NCBI RefSeq assembly: GCF_040703125.1
Contig: NZ_CP160035.1
Location: 3,520,001 to 3,584,000 of the forward strand
DNA length: 64,000 nucleotides
Origin: Flavobacterium ovatum
GTDB lineage: Bacteria; Bacteroidota; Bacteroidia; Flavobacteriales; Flavobacteriaceae
Direction: 5' to 3'
This document shows positions 27,083 to 36,011 of this stretch, one piece after another. The position numbers and the translations under genes were made by a program. Every line of letters starts with the position of its first letter. Positions within the stretch are counted from its first letter, which is position 1. The notes below the pieces were generated by a model. The model was not told the DNA's origin and ran no database searches. It saw only the letters and a program-made list of their open reading frames with translations.

Positions 27083-27124
27083 AAATAGTTAGCCAAAGGA
27101 AAGTTTTCCTTTAGCTAACTATTT
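27083..27124 (-). terminator. Long hairpin upstream of the DUF2892 gene
   Basis: AAATAGTTAGC-c-AAAGGAAA (27083-27102) pairs with TTTCCTTT-a-GCTAACTATTT (27105-27124): 19 of 20 bases pair with a 2-base loop. It lies between the RND operon end and DUF2892. The T run after it is weak (TATTTTAAAAAC), so it may be a terminator or an RNA-stability element. Confidence 0.55.
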
Positions 27125-27164
27125 GATGTTTTTTCCTTTTAAATTAATGTCCTTCTCATCACAA

Positions 27165-27272
27165 TCTTGCGTGAAGGATAGTAGTGAAAATCCTTTTTTG
27201 GGGCCTTTTCTGCCCCAAAAAAGATTGTAACGGATAGCCTGACCCGCGTTTTTCAGCGGGGCACGCCCAAAA
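27165..27272 (-). repeat. Stop-codon-proximal dispersed repeat, copy 1
   Basis: On the minus strand it starts TTGGGCGTGCCCC about 12 bases after the RND gene stop codon, continues through a CGGGTCAGGCT segment and a strong hairpin (CTTTTTTGGGGC ... GCCCCAAAAAAG), and ends ATCCTTCACGCAAG. It is closely similar to 33240-33346. The hairpin with flanking T/A runs should terminate transcription. Confidence 0.8.
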
Positions 27273-27284
27273 TATTTTTATTTT

Positions 27285-30200
27285 CTAACTATTTTGCTCC
27301 CATTTTTTTCTTTCGGTAACGTAGTAAATCAAAGGCACTACCAACAAGGTTAGGACTGTGGAAACGATGGCTCCAAAGACTAACGAAATCGCCAATCCTT
27401 GAAAAATTGGGTCAAACAAAATGATAGATGCTCCGATAACTACGGCTCCTGTGGTCAATAAAATTGGGGTTGTTCGCACAGCACCTGCTTCGATAATGGC
27501 TTCTTTTATCGGAATTCCTTCGTTCAAACGGATTTCGATAAAGTCAATTAGCAAGACGGAGTTTCGCACCATGACGCCGGCGAGGGCAATCATTCCGATG
27601 AACGAAGTTGCGGTGAAAAATGCGCCTAGCAACCAGTGTCCAAGTACGATTCCGATTAACGATAACGGAATTGCCATCATCATGACCATTGGCGTTTTGA
27701 AATTTTGGAACCAACCTACAATTAGCATGTAAATAATCACGATTACGACCATAAATGCAACTCCCAAATCACGGAAAACCTCCAAGGTAATTTGCCATTC
27801 TCCATCCCATTTTACGGTAAAATCGCTTTCGTCGCTGGGTTGTTCCATGTACAATTCGTTGATTTTGTAGCCTTGTGGCAACTTCATTTTTTGCAATTTC
27901 TCTTCCATTCCCAAAATCGCATACACCGGACTTTCCAAAGCTCCCGCCATGTCGGCAGTGACATAAACCACTCGTTTTTGGTCTTTTCTATAAATCGTTT
28001 TTTGCAACGTATTTTTCTGCACTTTTACCAAATCGCTTACGGCAACGACATTGCCTTGACTCCCCTTGATTTTTAGGTTCTGAATGTCTTGCAAAGATGT
28101 TTTGTCTTTGTCATCTAACGAAAGTACGATTCCAACACCATCACTAGACGTTTCGTCGTATAGGTTTGAAATTGGATATTCTTTCAACAAATACGTCAAA
28201 TTCCCTACGACTTGCTGTGGTGCAATTCCGTTGAGCATGGCTTTTTCTTTATCCACTACCAATTGGTACTCGATTTGGTTGTCTTCGGTCATCCAATCGA
28301 CATCTACGATTCCGTCAGTATCATTCAGGATTTTTTTGACTTGATTGGCAACTTCGATTTGTTGTTTGTAATCTGGCCCGTAAATCTCGGCAACCAAAGT
28401 AGACAATACTGGAGGTCCAGGTGGTACTTCGATAATCTTCACATTGGCACCATATTTTTTAGCAATTTTCTGAATCTCAGGACGAACGATTTTGGCAATA
28501 TCATGACTTTGTAAATCACGTTCTTCCTTGTGCAACAAGTTCACCTGAATATCGGCCATATTGCTACCACCACGCAAATCATAATGACGCACCAATCCGT
28601 TGAAAGTAATTGGCGCCGACGTACCCACATAATTTTGATAGTTTACCACTTCTGGAACCGTAGTAAGATACTGAGCAATTTCTTTGGTTACGGCTGCGGT
28701 ACGCTCCAAGGTTGTTCCTTCGGGCATATCGACTACGACTTGAAATTCGTTTTTATTATCGAAAGGCAACATTTTGACCAAAACCGATTTGGTGAAAAAT
28801 GCTAATACCGAAATCAACAACAATACACTCGTTACGGCAATAAGAACGTTTCTTTTTTTGCTGCTATCCAACAAAGGACGTTCTAGTTTATTGTATATTT
28901 TATAAATCCAATTGGTCTCTAGACCTTGCTCGGATTTGTGTTCTTGGTCTTCTTTTTCTTGAAGTAAATGATAGCCCAAATAAGGCGTTACGGTCAAAGC
29001 AACAAACAAAGACAATAACATCGCAATTGAAGCCCCAATAGGCATTGGACTCATATAAGGCCCCATCATTCCAGATACAAACGCCATTGGCAAAATTGCC
29101 GCAATAACGGTAAAGGTGGCTAGAATGGTTGGATTTCCAACTTCGTTGATCGCATAAATCGCCGATTCCATAAAGGACAATTTCTTCATTTTGAAGTGCC
29201 TGTGCATGTTTTCGGCAATGATAATACTGTCATCAACTACAATTCCAACCACGAATACTAGGGCAAAAAGGGTAATTCTATTTAACGTATAACCTAACAA
29301 ATAATAGGCAAATAAAGTCAAGGCAAAGGTCAATGGTACCGAAAAGAATACCACCAAACCACCGCGCCATCCCATAGCTAAAATCACTAAAAAAGTAACG
29401 GCTATAATCGCAATACCAAGGTGCAGCAATAACTCTCCTACTTTGTCTGAAGCTGTTTCTCCATAGTTACGAGTCACTTCGACATGAATATCATTGGTGA
29501 TAATGGTTTTCTTTAAAGTCTCAATTTTATCAAGGATTTTTTGCGAAATTTTCATCGCATCGGCTCCTTTTACTTTTCCAATCGAAATGGTCACTGCAGG
29601 ATATTCCGACTTGTCTTTAGCGTAATTTTCGTTTGCTTTTCCGTATCCAAAAGAAACATAACTGCTGGCCGTTGCTGGCCCGTCTTGAATGGTAGCTACT
29701 TGCTTTAAATAGACTGGCATGTTGGAATGTACGCCAACTACGAGACCTTCGATATCTTCGGGAGTTTTCAAAAATTCTCCTGTGGTTAACAAATATTCTT
29801 TGTCATTATTTACAAAACTTCCTGATTGTGAGCTACCATTATTCGCCTGAATCATTTGCATAATGCTCAACGGGTCGATACCACTTTCGGCCATTTTGTC
29901 TTTGTCCAAAACTACTTTTACAACACGGTTTCTACCACCAATTTCTTTGGTAATCGCTACGTCTTTTACTTTCTCAACCTCCGAAGTTACTTCTTCGGCG
30001 ATTTGTCGAATTTCGTAATCGCTTTTGGTTTCGCTCCAAAGCGTTAATCCTAACATCGGAACATCATCAATAGACCTTGTTTTGACCATGGGTTTGTACA
30101 CCCCTTGCGGAAACATTCCTTCGTGTTTTGACAATTCATCGTACAATTTAACATACGAACGCTCCACATCTTGACCAACATAAAACTGAACAATTAGCAT

Positions 30201-30482
30201 GGCTTGACCGTTCATGGCCATACTGTGCACATGCTCTACTCCTTTGATATTCGTTAGAATTTTCTCCAAAGGTTTGATGACTCTACTTTCTACCTCAGAT
30301 GGACTTGCCCCTGGATAACCCACCATGACATCTGCCATTGGGACGTTGATTTGTGGTTCTTCTTCTCGCGGAATTAAAAATGAACTGTAAACACCTATAA
30401 TCATCAATCCCACCATTAATAAAATCGTTAACTTGGAGTTGATAAAAAAGTGGGCTATTTTACCTGATATACCTTCTTGCAT
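27285..30482 (-). CDS. RND-family inner-membrane efflux pump
   Basis: 1065 residues, full length: a first helix (residues ~15-35), a large periplasmic loop, a bundle of helices (~350-550), the second periplasmic loop and the last helices (~890-1050). The helix-4 motif 'VVGIVVDDSIIIAENMHRH' has the Asp-Asp pair used for proton relay in drug-type (HAE1-like) pumps; metal pumps of the CusA/CzcA kind usually show a different motif. 'MGWRGGLVVFFSVPLTFALTLF' and 'GVMVRNSVLLIDFIEIRLNEG' are further RND signatures. It forms the third gene of a tolC-adaptor-pump operon; the substrate cannot be stated. Confidence 0.93.
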   Translation of the reverse strand: MQEGISGKIAHFFINSKLTILLMVGLMIIGVYSSFLIPREEEPQINVPMADVMVGYPGASPSEVESRVIKPLEKILTNIKGVEHVHSMAMNGQAMLIVQFYVGQDVERSYVKLYDELSKHEGMFPQGVYKPMVKTRSIDDVPMLGLTLWSETKSDYEIRQIAEEVTSEVEKVKDVAITKEIGGRNRVVKVVLDKDKMAESGIDPLSIMQMIQANNGSSQSGSFVNNDKEYLLTTGEFLKTPEDIEGLVVGVHSNMPVYLKQVATIQDGPATASSYVSFGYGKANENYAKDKSEYPAVTISIGKVKGADAMKISQKILDKIETLKKTIITNDIHVEVTRNYGETASDKVGELLLHLGIAIIAVTFLVILAMGWRGGLVVFFSVPLTFALTLFAYYLLGYTLNRITLFALVFVVGIVVDDSIIIAENMHRHFKMKKLSFMESAIYAINEVGNPTILATFTVIAAILPMAFVSGMMGPYMSPMPIGASIAMLLSLFVALTVTPYLGYHLLQEKEDQEHKSEQGLETNWIYKIYNKLERPLLDSSKKRNVLIAVTSVLLLISVLAFFTKSVLVKMLPFDNKNEFQVVVDMPEGTTLERTAAVTKEIAQYLTTVPEVVNYQNYVGTSAPITFNGLVRHYDLRGGSNMADIQVNLLHKEERDLQSHDIAKIVRPEIQKIAKKYGANVKIIEVPPGPPVLSTLVAEIYGPDYKQQIEVANQVKKILNDTDGIVDVDWMTEDNQIEYQLVVDKEKAMLNGIAPQQVVGNLTYLLKEYPISNLYDETSSDGVGIVLSLDDKDKTSLQDIQNLKIKGSQGNVVAVSDLVKVQKNTLQKTIYRKDQKRVVYVTADMAGALESPVYAILGMEEKLQKMKLPQGYKINELYMEQPSDESDFTVKWDGEWQITLEVFRDLGVAFMVVIVIIYMLIVGWFQNFKTPMVMMMAIPLSLIGIVLGHWLLGAFFTATSFIGMIALAGVMVRNSVLLIDFIEIRLNEGIPIKEAIIEAGAVRTTPILLTTGAVVIGASIILFDPIFQGLAISLVFGAIVSTVLTLLVVPLIYYVTERKKWEQNS

Positions 30483-30562
30483 AATTTTTTATTTAAAAGT
30501 TTTTATTATCATCAGTTTTCAATTTTTTGCGACTGAAAACTGCGACTTAAAACTATTTATTT

Positions 30563-31645
30563 TTACTTAATACTAACCTTAGCTCCGTTGTATAATTTCC
30601 CTTCGGCATCTGTAATGTATTGCTCATTGGAGGTTAATCCCGATAATACTTCTACATCACCTCCAAATGTTTTACCTATTCGCAACCATCTTAGAATTGC
30701 TGTGTTATTGGCAATGGTATAAATTCCTGTCAATTGTCCTTTGTGGACCAAAGCAGTCAACGGAACCAAAACGCGGTCGGTGCTTGCATTTAAGCTTTTA
30801 TTACTAGAAGTTGTTTCGAATTGAACATTGACAAACATTCCTGATAAAATAGATTTATCCATTTTGTCTAAATTGATTTTTACCAAATATTGAGCCCCTG
30901 TATTTTTGGAAGATAAACTCACTGCAGATACTTTTCCCGAAACTTCTTTGTTCAAAGACTTGATGTTTACAGTCACCTGCATATTATTTTTAATAGCAGT
31001 AATGTCACTTTCGGAAACCATGACTACCACTTGTAATTTTGAAACTCCTTCAATACTTACCAACGGCATTCCTGGGCTAGCCATGTCTCCTTCTTTTACA
31101 AAAGTATTGGTTACAACACCTGAAAAAGGAGCTGTGATATTGGCATAATTAAACTGTGCCATCACTTCGTTTCGCATTTGTTTCGCTCCTTCAAGACCTG
31201 CTTTTGCCATTTCGTAACGTGCCGTCATATCGTCTAACTCTTTTGGAGAAGCACTTTGTTGCTTGAACAAAGCCGAAAAACGGTCGTAATCTTTTTTGGC
31301 ATTTTTATAAGCCGCTGTTGCTTGTAAAATAGAAGCATCCACTTGTGCTTTTTTGGCAGATAAATCGGCACTGTTAATAGTAACCACTACTTGTCCAGCC
31401 TGCACATTTTGCCCTACTTTGACATTCAATTTAGTAACATTCCCCATCATTCTAGTGCTTAGATCGGCACTGTTCATGGCTTCTACTTTTCCGCTGGCTG
31501 TGATAAACTCATTATTTCCATCAGCCACGACAGCTGCTGTTTGTACAGTAATAGCGGGTTCACTTTTTATTTCTTCTTTTTTTTCCTTACCACATGAAAC
31601 TAAAAATAATGAGGTGATGGAAAGTATTGCGATTGCTTTTTTCAT
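30563..31645 (-). CDS. RND periplasmic adaptor (membrane fusion protein), lipoprotein
   Basis: 360 residues. A lipoprotein signal with lipobox 'FLVSC' places the acylated Cys near residue 18. Then a biotinyl-lipoyl half motif ('GKVEAMNSADLSTRMMGNVTKLNVKVGQNVQAGQVVVTI'), an alpha-helical hairpin (about 90-165), the second lipoyl half ('ITAPFSGVVTNTFVKEGDMASPGMPLVSI') and beta-barrel and membrane-proximal domains. It links the RND pump to the TolC-type channel. It is 21 bases downstream of the tolC gene and 80 bases upstream of the pump gene. Confidence 0.92.
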   Translation of the reverse strand: MKKAIAILSITSLFLVSCGKEKKEEIKSEPAITVQTAAVVADGNNEFITASGKVEAMNSADLSTRMMGNVTKLNVKVGQNVQAGQVVVTINSADLSAKKAQVDASILQATAAYKNAKKDYDRFSALFKQQSASPKELDDMTARYEMAKAGLEGAKQMRNEVMAQFNYANITAPFSGVVTNTFVKEGDMASPGMPLVSIEGVSKLQVVVMVSESDITAIKNNMQVTVNIKSLNKEVSGKVSAVSLSSKNTGAQYLVKINLDKMDKSILSGMFVNVQFETTSSNKSLNASTDRVLVPLTALVHKGQLTGIYTIANNTAILRWLRIGKTFGGDVEVLSGLTSNEQYITDAEGKLYNGAKVSIK

Positions 31646-31666
31646 GTTCTTGTCTTTAAAGTATTT

Positions 31667-32986
31667 TTAGTTTGTTAAAAATTGTAGGTAGTGTTGTGTG
31701 AAGTTGTACTCAAAAATAGCTTGTAAATACTCCAATTCTTTTTGAATAGTTTGCGTTTCTGATTGTAACATATCTGTCGTTTTTTCTAATCCTTGTTGGA
31801 AACGATTTTGTCGAATTCTATAACTTTCTTCTGATTGCTCCAATGCCAATTTTGACAGATTCACTTTGTTGAAAGCATCACTTAATTGTCGGTTGGTTTT
31901 GTTTAATTCTAACTGACTTTGCGCTTTGTATTGTGTTGATTCGATAATTGATTTTTGAGCATCGGCTTTGGCTTTTTCTTCTTTTCCGATTGATTTGAAA
32001 CCGTCAAAAACCGTCCATGATAATTGCGCACCTACTAAATATCCTTTGGCAGATGTACCAAAAATATTCTTATCGTACATTTGATAACTTCCAAAAGCAT
32101 TGAAACGTGGTAAGAAACTCATTTTTGTCGATTTCCACATATTATCATAAGCTTGAACCGACATATCCATCGCCATCAAATCTTTACGACTGCTAGGAAC
32201 CATTGCATTTGTTGCAGTTACTTGAATGGTGTTTTCTAATTCTTCGCTAGGTTTATAGATTTTGCCTTGGTTGTTTTCGTTTAATAAATAAGCCAAATAA
32301 TCGGAAGCGTTTTGCACATTGCTTTTGGCATATTGCAATTGATTGGCGATTTCGTTAACTCTAATTTCGACACTCAAAACATCTGTTTTCTGCAACAAAC
32401 CTTGATTAAAATAATTTTGAATCAGTTGTAAATTGGCTTTGGCCGTAGTATTGGCTTTGGTCAAAACAGTTACTGCTTTGTATGCCAATTGCAATTGCAT
32501 ATAGGATTTATTGACTTCCAACGAAACGTATTCTTTGGTGCGTTGTGTTTGCAAATCCATGGCATCCATTTTGTATTTGGCTGCTTTTCTTTCGTAAAAT
32601 CCATCCATGTTGATGATGGGTTGTTGGATTTCGATTTGGGTAGCAAAATTTTGTGTACTTGACGGATTATTGAGCAAAGTTGGATTGAAATCATTAGCCG
32701 TCAATATCGCTTGATTCAGTTTGGAACCAAAAGCCATCAAAGGATTTGTAGTTAAGATTCCGGTGTGACTAGCGGTAATATTTGGCAAATATAAAGCTCT
32801 CGATTGCTTGTAATCGGCTTGTGCAGATTGGTGCGCTTTCTCGGCAAGTTGTACTTGTAGATTTGCTGTAGAAAGCTTTGCTATCAGTTCGTTTTTTGAA
32901 ATGGACAAGGTGTCTTGCTGAGCAAATCCAAAAAACGAACTCAGTACTATTCCGGTTATAAATGTGTATTTTTTGCTGTTCATCAT
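31667..32986 (-). CDS. TolC-family outer-membrane channel
   Basis: 439 residues. Signal peptide in the first ~23 residues (ends 'SSFFGFAQ'); an alternative ATG is the second codon. Two similar halves of long amphipathic helices carry the usual repeated TolC pattern ('LQVQLAEKAHQSAQADYKQSRALYLPNITASHTG' and 'YDNMWKSTKMSFLPRFNAFGSYQMYDKN'). It forms the outer-membrane tunnel for the RND pump. First gene of the operon; the promoter should lie just upstream, but I found no exact -7 box on the minus strand. Confidence 0.92.
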   Translation of the reverse strand: MMNSKKYTFITGIVLSSFFGFAQQDTLSISKNELIAKLSTANLQVQLAEKAHQSAQADYKQSRALYLPNITASHTGILTTNPLMAFGSKLNQAILTANDFNPTLLNNPSSTQNFATQIEIQQPIINMDGFYERKAAKYKMDAMDLQTQRTKEYVSLEVNKSYMQLQLAYKAVTVLTKANTTAKANLQLIQNYFNQGLLQKTDVLSVEIRVNEIANQLQYAKSNVQNASDYLAYLLNENNQGKIYKPSEELENTIQVTATNAMVPSSRKDLMAMDMSVQAYDNMWKSTKMSFLPRFNAFGSYQMYDKNIFGTSAKGYLVGAQLSWTVFDGFKSIGKEEKAKADAQKSIIESTQYKAQSQLELNKTNRQLSDAFNKVNLSKLALEQSEESYRIRQNRFQQGLEKTTDMLQSETQTIQKELEYLQAIFEYNFTQHYLQFLTN

Positions 32987-33173
32987 TTTTTTGTTGAATT
33001 ATAAGGCAAAAATAGAGCGGATAAAAAGCCTGTACAGTTACAAATGTTACACTTGGTAAAAAAACTTATCGAAATGTGTGATAAACTGACTTAGAATAGT
33101 ACGCGGATGAAACGGATTCGCTATCGCGAAGACGCAGATAAAAACGGATTTTTTTCTATTTTGTAAGCATCAA

Positions 33174-33206
33174 AAAAGCCTTAACTTTTAACAAGTTAAG
33201 GCTTTT
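33174..33206 (-). terminator. Intrinsic terminator of the cydAB transcript
   Basis: AAAAGCCTTAACTT (33174-33187) pairs perfectly with AAGTTAAGGCTTTT (33193-33206) around TTAAC; the minus-strand 3' side is T-rich. It lies after the repeat at 33240-33346. Upstream, 33095-33160 holds a dispersed 'ACGCGGATGAAACGGATT'-type filler repeat and no gene. Confidence 0.88.
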
Positions 33207-33239
33207 GATTTTTTTTAATTCCTAGTTATCTCTTGTGTA

Positions 33240-33346
33240 GCTTGCGTGAAGGATTGAAGCGGCATCCTTTTTTGGGGCTTTTTCTGCCCCAAAAAAGATA
33301 CAGCGTAAAGCCTGACCCGTAGTTTTTACGGAGGGGCACGCCCAAA
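33240..33346 (-). repeat. Stop-codon-proximal dispersed repeat, copy 2
   Basis: On the minus strand TTTGGGCGTGCCCC follows the cydB stop codon directly; then come a short stem (CCGTAAAAACTACGG), GTCAGGCTTTACGCTG, a strong hairpin TTTTTTGGGGC ... GCCCCAAAAAA and ATCCTTCACGCAAG. It is highly similar to 27165-27272 and shares its first part with 62079-62110. A 63-residue frame crossing it (33226-33417) is not a gene. Confidence 0.82.
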
Positions 33347-34423
33347 TTAATGTTCGCCGTACCCAACGTCATCCATTTTGCCGCTGAATACTTTGTATTG
33401 AATGACAAAATAGCCAATAACTAAAACGAAGGCGATGGCAAACCAATACACCCCAACGGATAGCGCATAAGGCTCGTTGGCTACATTATATATCGTTAAG
33501 GATGGGTTGACACTATTGGTTGAAGGCAAGACTTCTGGAAAAATAGAAGCAGTGGTAGATGTGAATCCGCCTACTAAGAAAAGGGTCGAAAATATAAATC
33601 CTGTGATGTCTTTTTTGAAGGTTTTGATTTTGAATAACCCAAACAATCCCACAAAAGTGATGAGTGGAAAAATGAACAGAATTGGGTTTTCGATAAAATT
33701 ATGAAAGGGTTCTTTCTCGATAATGTGCCAAACGGAAAGCGATACAATCACTAGTCCGAGGAGTACAAAATTGAGTTTGTAGATAACGTCTTTTAGTTTT
33801 GGATTCAGGTCCGAATTGGTTTTGTAGATAATCCAATTGGCGCCGTGAATCATCAAAGCAACCACGCTCACAACACCCAAAAAGAGGGTGAACCAGTCGA
33901 TAATTCCGAGTTCTGGACTCTGCGGACTCAAACTGTCATTCCATAACGGGAGAAAGAAATAATGTGGTTCTTGGGTCGAAACACCATTTACAACCATGCC
34001 CAAATTTACGCCACGAACAACGTTTCCTAATGCCATTCCGAAGAACAATGCCAATAATAAACTTGCGATCCCAAAGGCTTTGTCCCAAACGGCTTCCCAC
34101 ATGTGGTGGTGAAATTGTCCGCGTAATTCTAAGCCGATCGCTCTAAAAATAAGCAACCACAAAATCATAATCAGCGGTAAATAAAACCCACTGAATGAGG
34201 CAGCATAAAGGGTCGGGAAAGCGTAAAATAGAATTCCGCCACCAGCGATTAACCAAACTTCGTTGGCATCCCAAAAAGGACCAATGGCGTTGGTGATTGC
34301 TTTTTTCTGTTTTTCTGTTTTGGCAAAAAATAAATGAATAATTCCTGCTCCAAAATCATAGCCATCGAGCACTACATAAGTCCCCAAAATAACGATTAAT
34401 ACGATATACCAAAAGAATTCCAT
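33347..34423 (-). CDS. cydB: Cytochrome bd ubiquinol oxidase subunit II
   Basis: 358 residues, about nine transmembrane helices. The start 'MEFFWYIVLIVILGTYVVLDGYDFGAGIIHLFFAK' and 'GPFWDANEVWLIAGGGILFYAFPTLYA' are the canonical CydB blocks, with the conserved Asp/Glu and Trp near heme d. It is downstream of cydA with a 77-base spacer that contains a 'GATTAACGATTTTTGATT' filler repeat. Together they form a high-affinity quinol oxidase for low oxygen; bd oxidases also tolerate sulfide, which fits the sulfur-related neighbours. Confidence 0.96.
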   Translation of the reverse strand: MEFFWYIVLIVILGTYVVLDGYDFGAGIIHLFFAKTEKQKKAITNAIGPFWDANEVWLIAGGGILFYAFPTLYAASFSGFYLPLIMILWLLIFRAIGLELRGQFHHHMWEAVWDKAFGIASLLLALFFGMALGNVVRGVNLGMVVNGVSTQEPHYFFLPLWNDSLSPQSPELGIIDWFTLFLGVVSVVALMIHGANWIIYKTNSDLNPKLKDVIYKLNFVLLGLVIVSLSVWHIIEKEPFHNFIENPILFIFPLITFVGLFGLFKIKTFKKDITGFIFSTLFLVGGFTSTTASIFPEVLPSTNSVNPSLTIYNVANEPYALSVGVYWFAIAFVLVIGYFVIQYKVFSGKMDDVGYGEH

Positions 34424-34500
34424 AGCGAGATAGTTAATTTATTAACAATTTTTGATTAACGATTTTTGATTTCCTTGAATTTGCAATCCAAAATCATTTT

Positions 34501-35832
34501 TTACTTTTCTGTAGGTTCGGGTCCTGAGTAAATTATTTTACCAACCAGAATAGCATACAACATTCCGAGTAAGGCGTACAAGCCTACAAATCCCATCAAG
34601 GTAAACAAGGTATTTCCTGAGGAAACCGTTGGTGAAGCTCCATCTGCAGTGCGCAACATATTGTACACCAACCAAGGCTGACGTCCCAATTCGGCTGTGT
34701 ACCAACCGGTGATATTGGCAATGTACGGAAACGGCATCATGAACATAAACGACCACAGTAACCATTTGGTCTGAAATAATTTACCCCTACTTAACTGAAC
34801 GATAGCCAATAATGTCATTCCGATAAACAAAGTTCCCAAACCAACCATGATGTGATAGGCGTAGTACAAACCTGAAATATTGGTTGGATGCGTATCTTCC
34901 GGAAATTGATCAAGTCCTTTGACTTCTGTATCCCAGTTTCCGTAGGTTAGGAAACTCAAAACATTGGGTACAGCTATTTTATTATCTAGTTTTTTATCTT
35001 TTACATCGGGTTGCCCTATTAGTACAATCTCTGCCCCTTTTTTCTCAGTATGAAAAATTCCTTCCATGGCCGCAAAGGTTACGGGCTGGTATTTCACAAC
35101 GTTCTTCGCCAGTAAATCTCCTGTTGGCATGGCTACGATTATACTCGAAATAAGTCCAAAAACTACTCCTGTTTTCAAGAACAATTTCCCGTAGGACACG
35201 TTGCGATTGTTCAAAATATAAAAAGCTCCAATTCCGGCCACGACAAACGAACTCGTCACCATAGAAGCGGCTTGATTATGTAAATATGATGGCCAAACCC
35301 ACACATTGGTAAACAAAGCGCTAAAATTGGTGAGGACAAATTTTCCGTTTTCTAGGACTTCATACCCCACTGGGTGTTGCATCCAGGAATGGGTTGCGAT
35401 GATTAAATACCCACTTGCCCACGAACCCAAACAGATTAGTAATCCGGTTACAAAGTGCCATCGGTGTCCAATAATCTTTTCAGCAAAAAGAAACATCCCT
35501 AAAAAAGAGGATTCTAAGAAAAAAGAAAACATCCCTTCCATGGCCAGTGTCTGCCCGATAATTCCGCCCGTAAGTTCTGAGAATTTTGCCCAATTGGTTC
35601 CAAATTGAAACTCCATCGGAATCCCAGTAACCACTCCCATCGCAAAATTAAGTGCAAAAACACGCATCCAAAAATGGGTTGCTTTGTTGTAATGTGGGTC
35701 GTTTGTTTTGAGAAACTTATATTTAAAATAGACTACAATTAACGAAAGTCCCATTGTCAATTGTGGAAACAAATAATGAAAGGTTATGGTAAACGCAAAC
35801 TGCATTCGGTCATAAAAGAGCATTTCTTCCAT
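34501..35832 (-). CDS. cydA: Cytochrome bd ubiquinol oxidase subunit I
   Basis: 443 residues from the ATG at 35832 ('MEEMLFYDRMQFAFTITFHYLFPQLTMGLS'); a start 24 bases upstream is unlike the family. The heme ligand His lies in 'FHYLFPQ', the conserved Glu pair in 'LAMEGMFSFFLESSFLGMFLF', and the second His and 'QHPVGYEV' in 'ATHSWMQHPVGYE'. The protein is shorter than E. coli CydA (about 520 residues), so it is of the short Q-loop type. It is divergent from the MBL/rhodanese gene at 36012, with 179 bases between the starts. Confidence 0.95.
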   Translation of the reverse strand: MEEMLFYDRMQFAFTITFHYLFPQLTMGLSLIVVYFKYKFLKTNDPHYNKATHFWMRVFALNFAMGVVTGIPMEFQFGTNWAKFSELTGGIIGQTLAMEGMFSFFLESSFLGMFLFAEKIIGHRWHFVTGLLICLGSWASGYLIIATHSWMQHPVGYEVLENGKFVLTNFSALFTNVWVWPSYLHNQAASMVTSSFVVAGIGAFYILNNRNVSYGKLFLKTGVVFGLISSIIVAMPTGDLLAKNVVKYQPVTFAAMEGIFHTEKKGAEIVLIGQPDVKDKKLDNKIAVPNVLSFLTYGNWDTEVKGLDQFPEDTHPTNISGLYYAYHIMVGLGTLFIGMTLLAIVQLSRGKLFQTKWLLWSFMFMMPFPYIANITGWYTAELGRQPWLVYNMLRTADGASPTVSSGNTLFTLMGFVGLYALLGMLYAILVGKIIYSGPEPTEK

Positions 35833-35977
35833 AGGAAAAGATTTTATTTTTGGCACAAATTTAACCCAAAGAGTTAAAAAACCCTATTTAAACAACTCCT
35901 AAATTTTATTTATTTTTTCATTCAAAACAATTTACTCTTATGTAACTTTAGTCACTGTAATCCTAAAAAGCATACCG

Positions 35978-35985
35978 TATCTTTG
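35978..35985 (+). promoter_or_regulatory. -7 box for the MBL/rhodanese operon
   Basis: TATCTTTG matches TAnnTTTG exactly and is 26 bases before the start codon at 36012. A clear TTG -33 element is missing, so an activator may be needed. The spacer to cydA (35833-35977) should also contain the cydA promoter. Confidence 0.6.
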
Positions 35986-36011
35986 TATTAATAATTCTAA
36001 AAAACAGTACA

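Noticed and set aside
27285..32986. Heavy-metal (CusCBA/Czc) efflux assignment
   Set aside because: The pump has the Asp-Asp proton-relay motif of drug-type RND proteins, and the adaptor lacks visible Met/His-rich metal motifs; substrate left open.
33226..33417. 63-residue minus-strand frame crossing the cydB end
   Set aside because: Made of the dispersed element and the cydB 3' end in another frame.
35833..36011. FNR-type site controlling cydA
   Set aside because: No TTGAT-N4-ATCAA-like dyad found in the divergent spacer.
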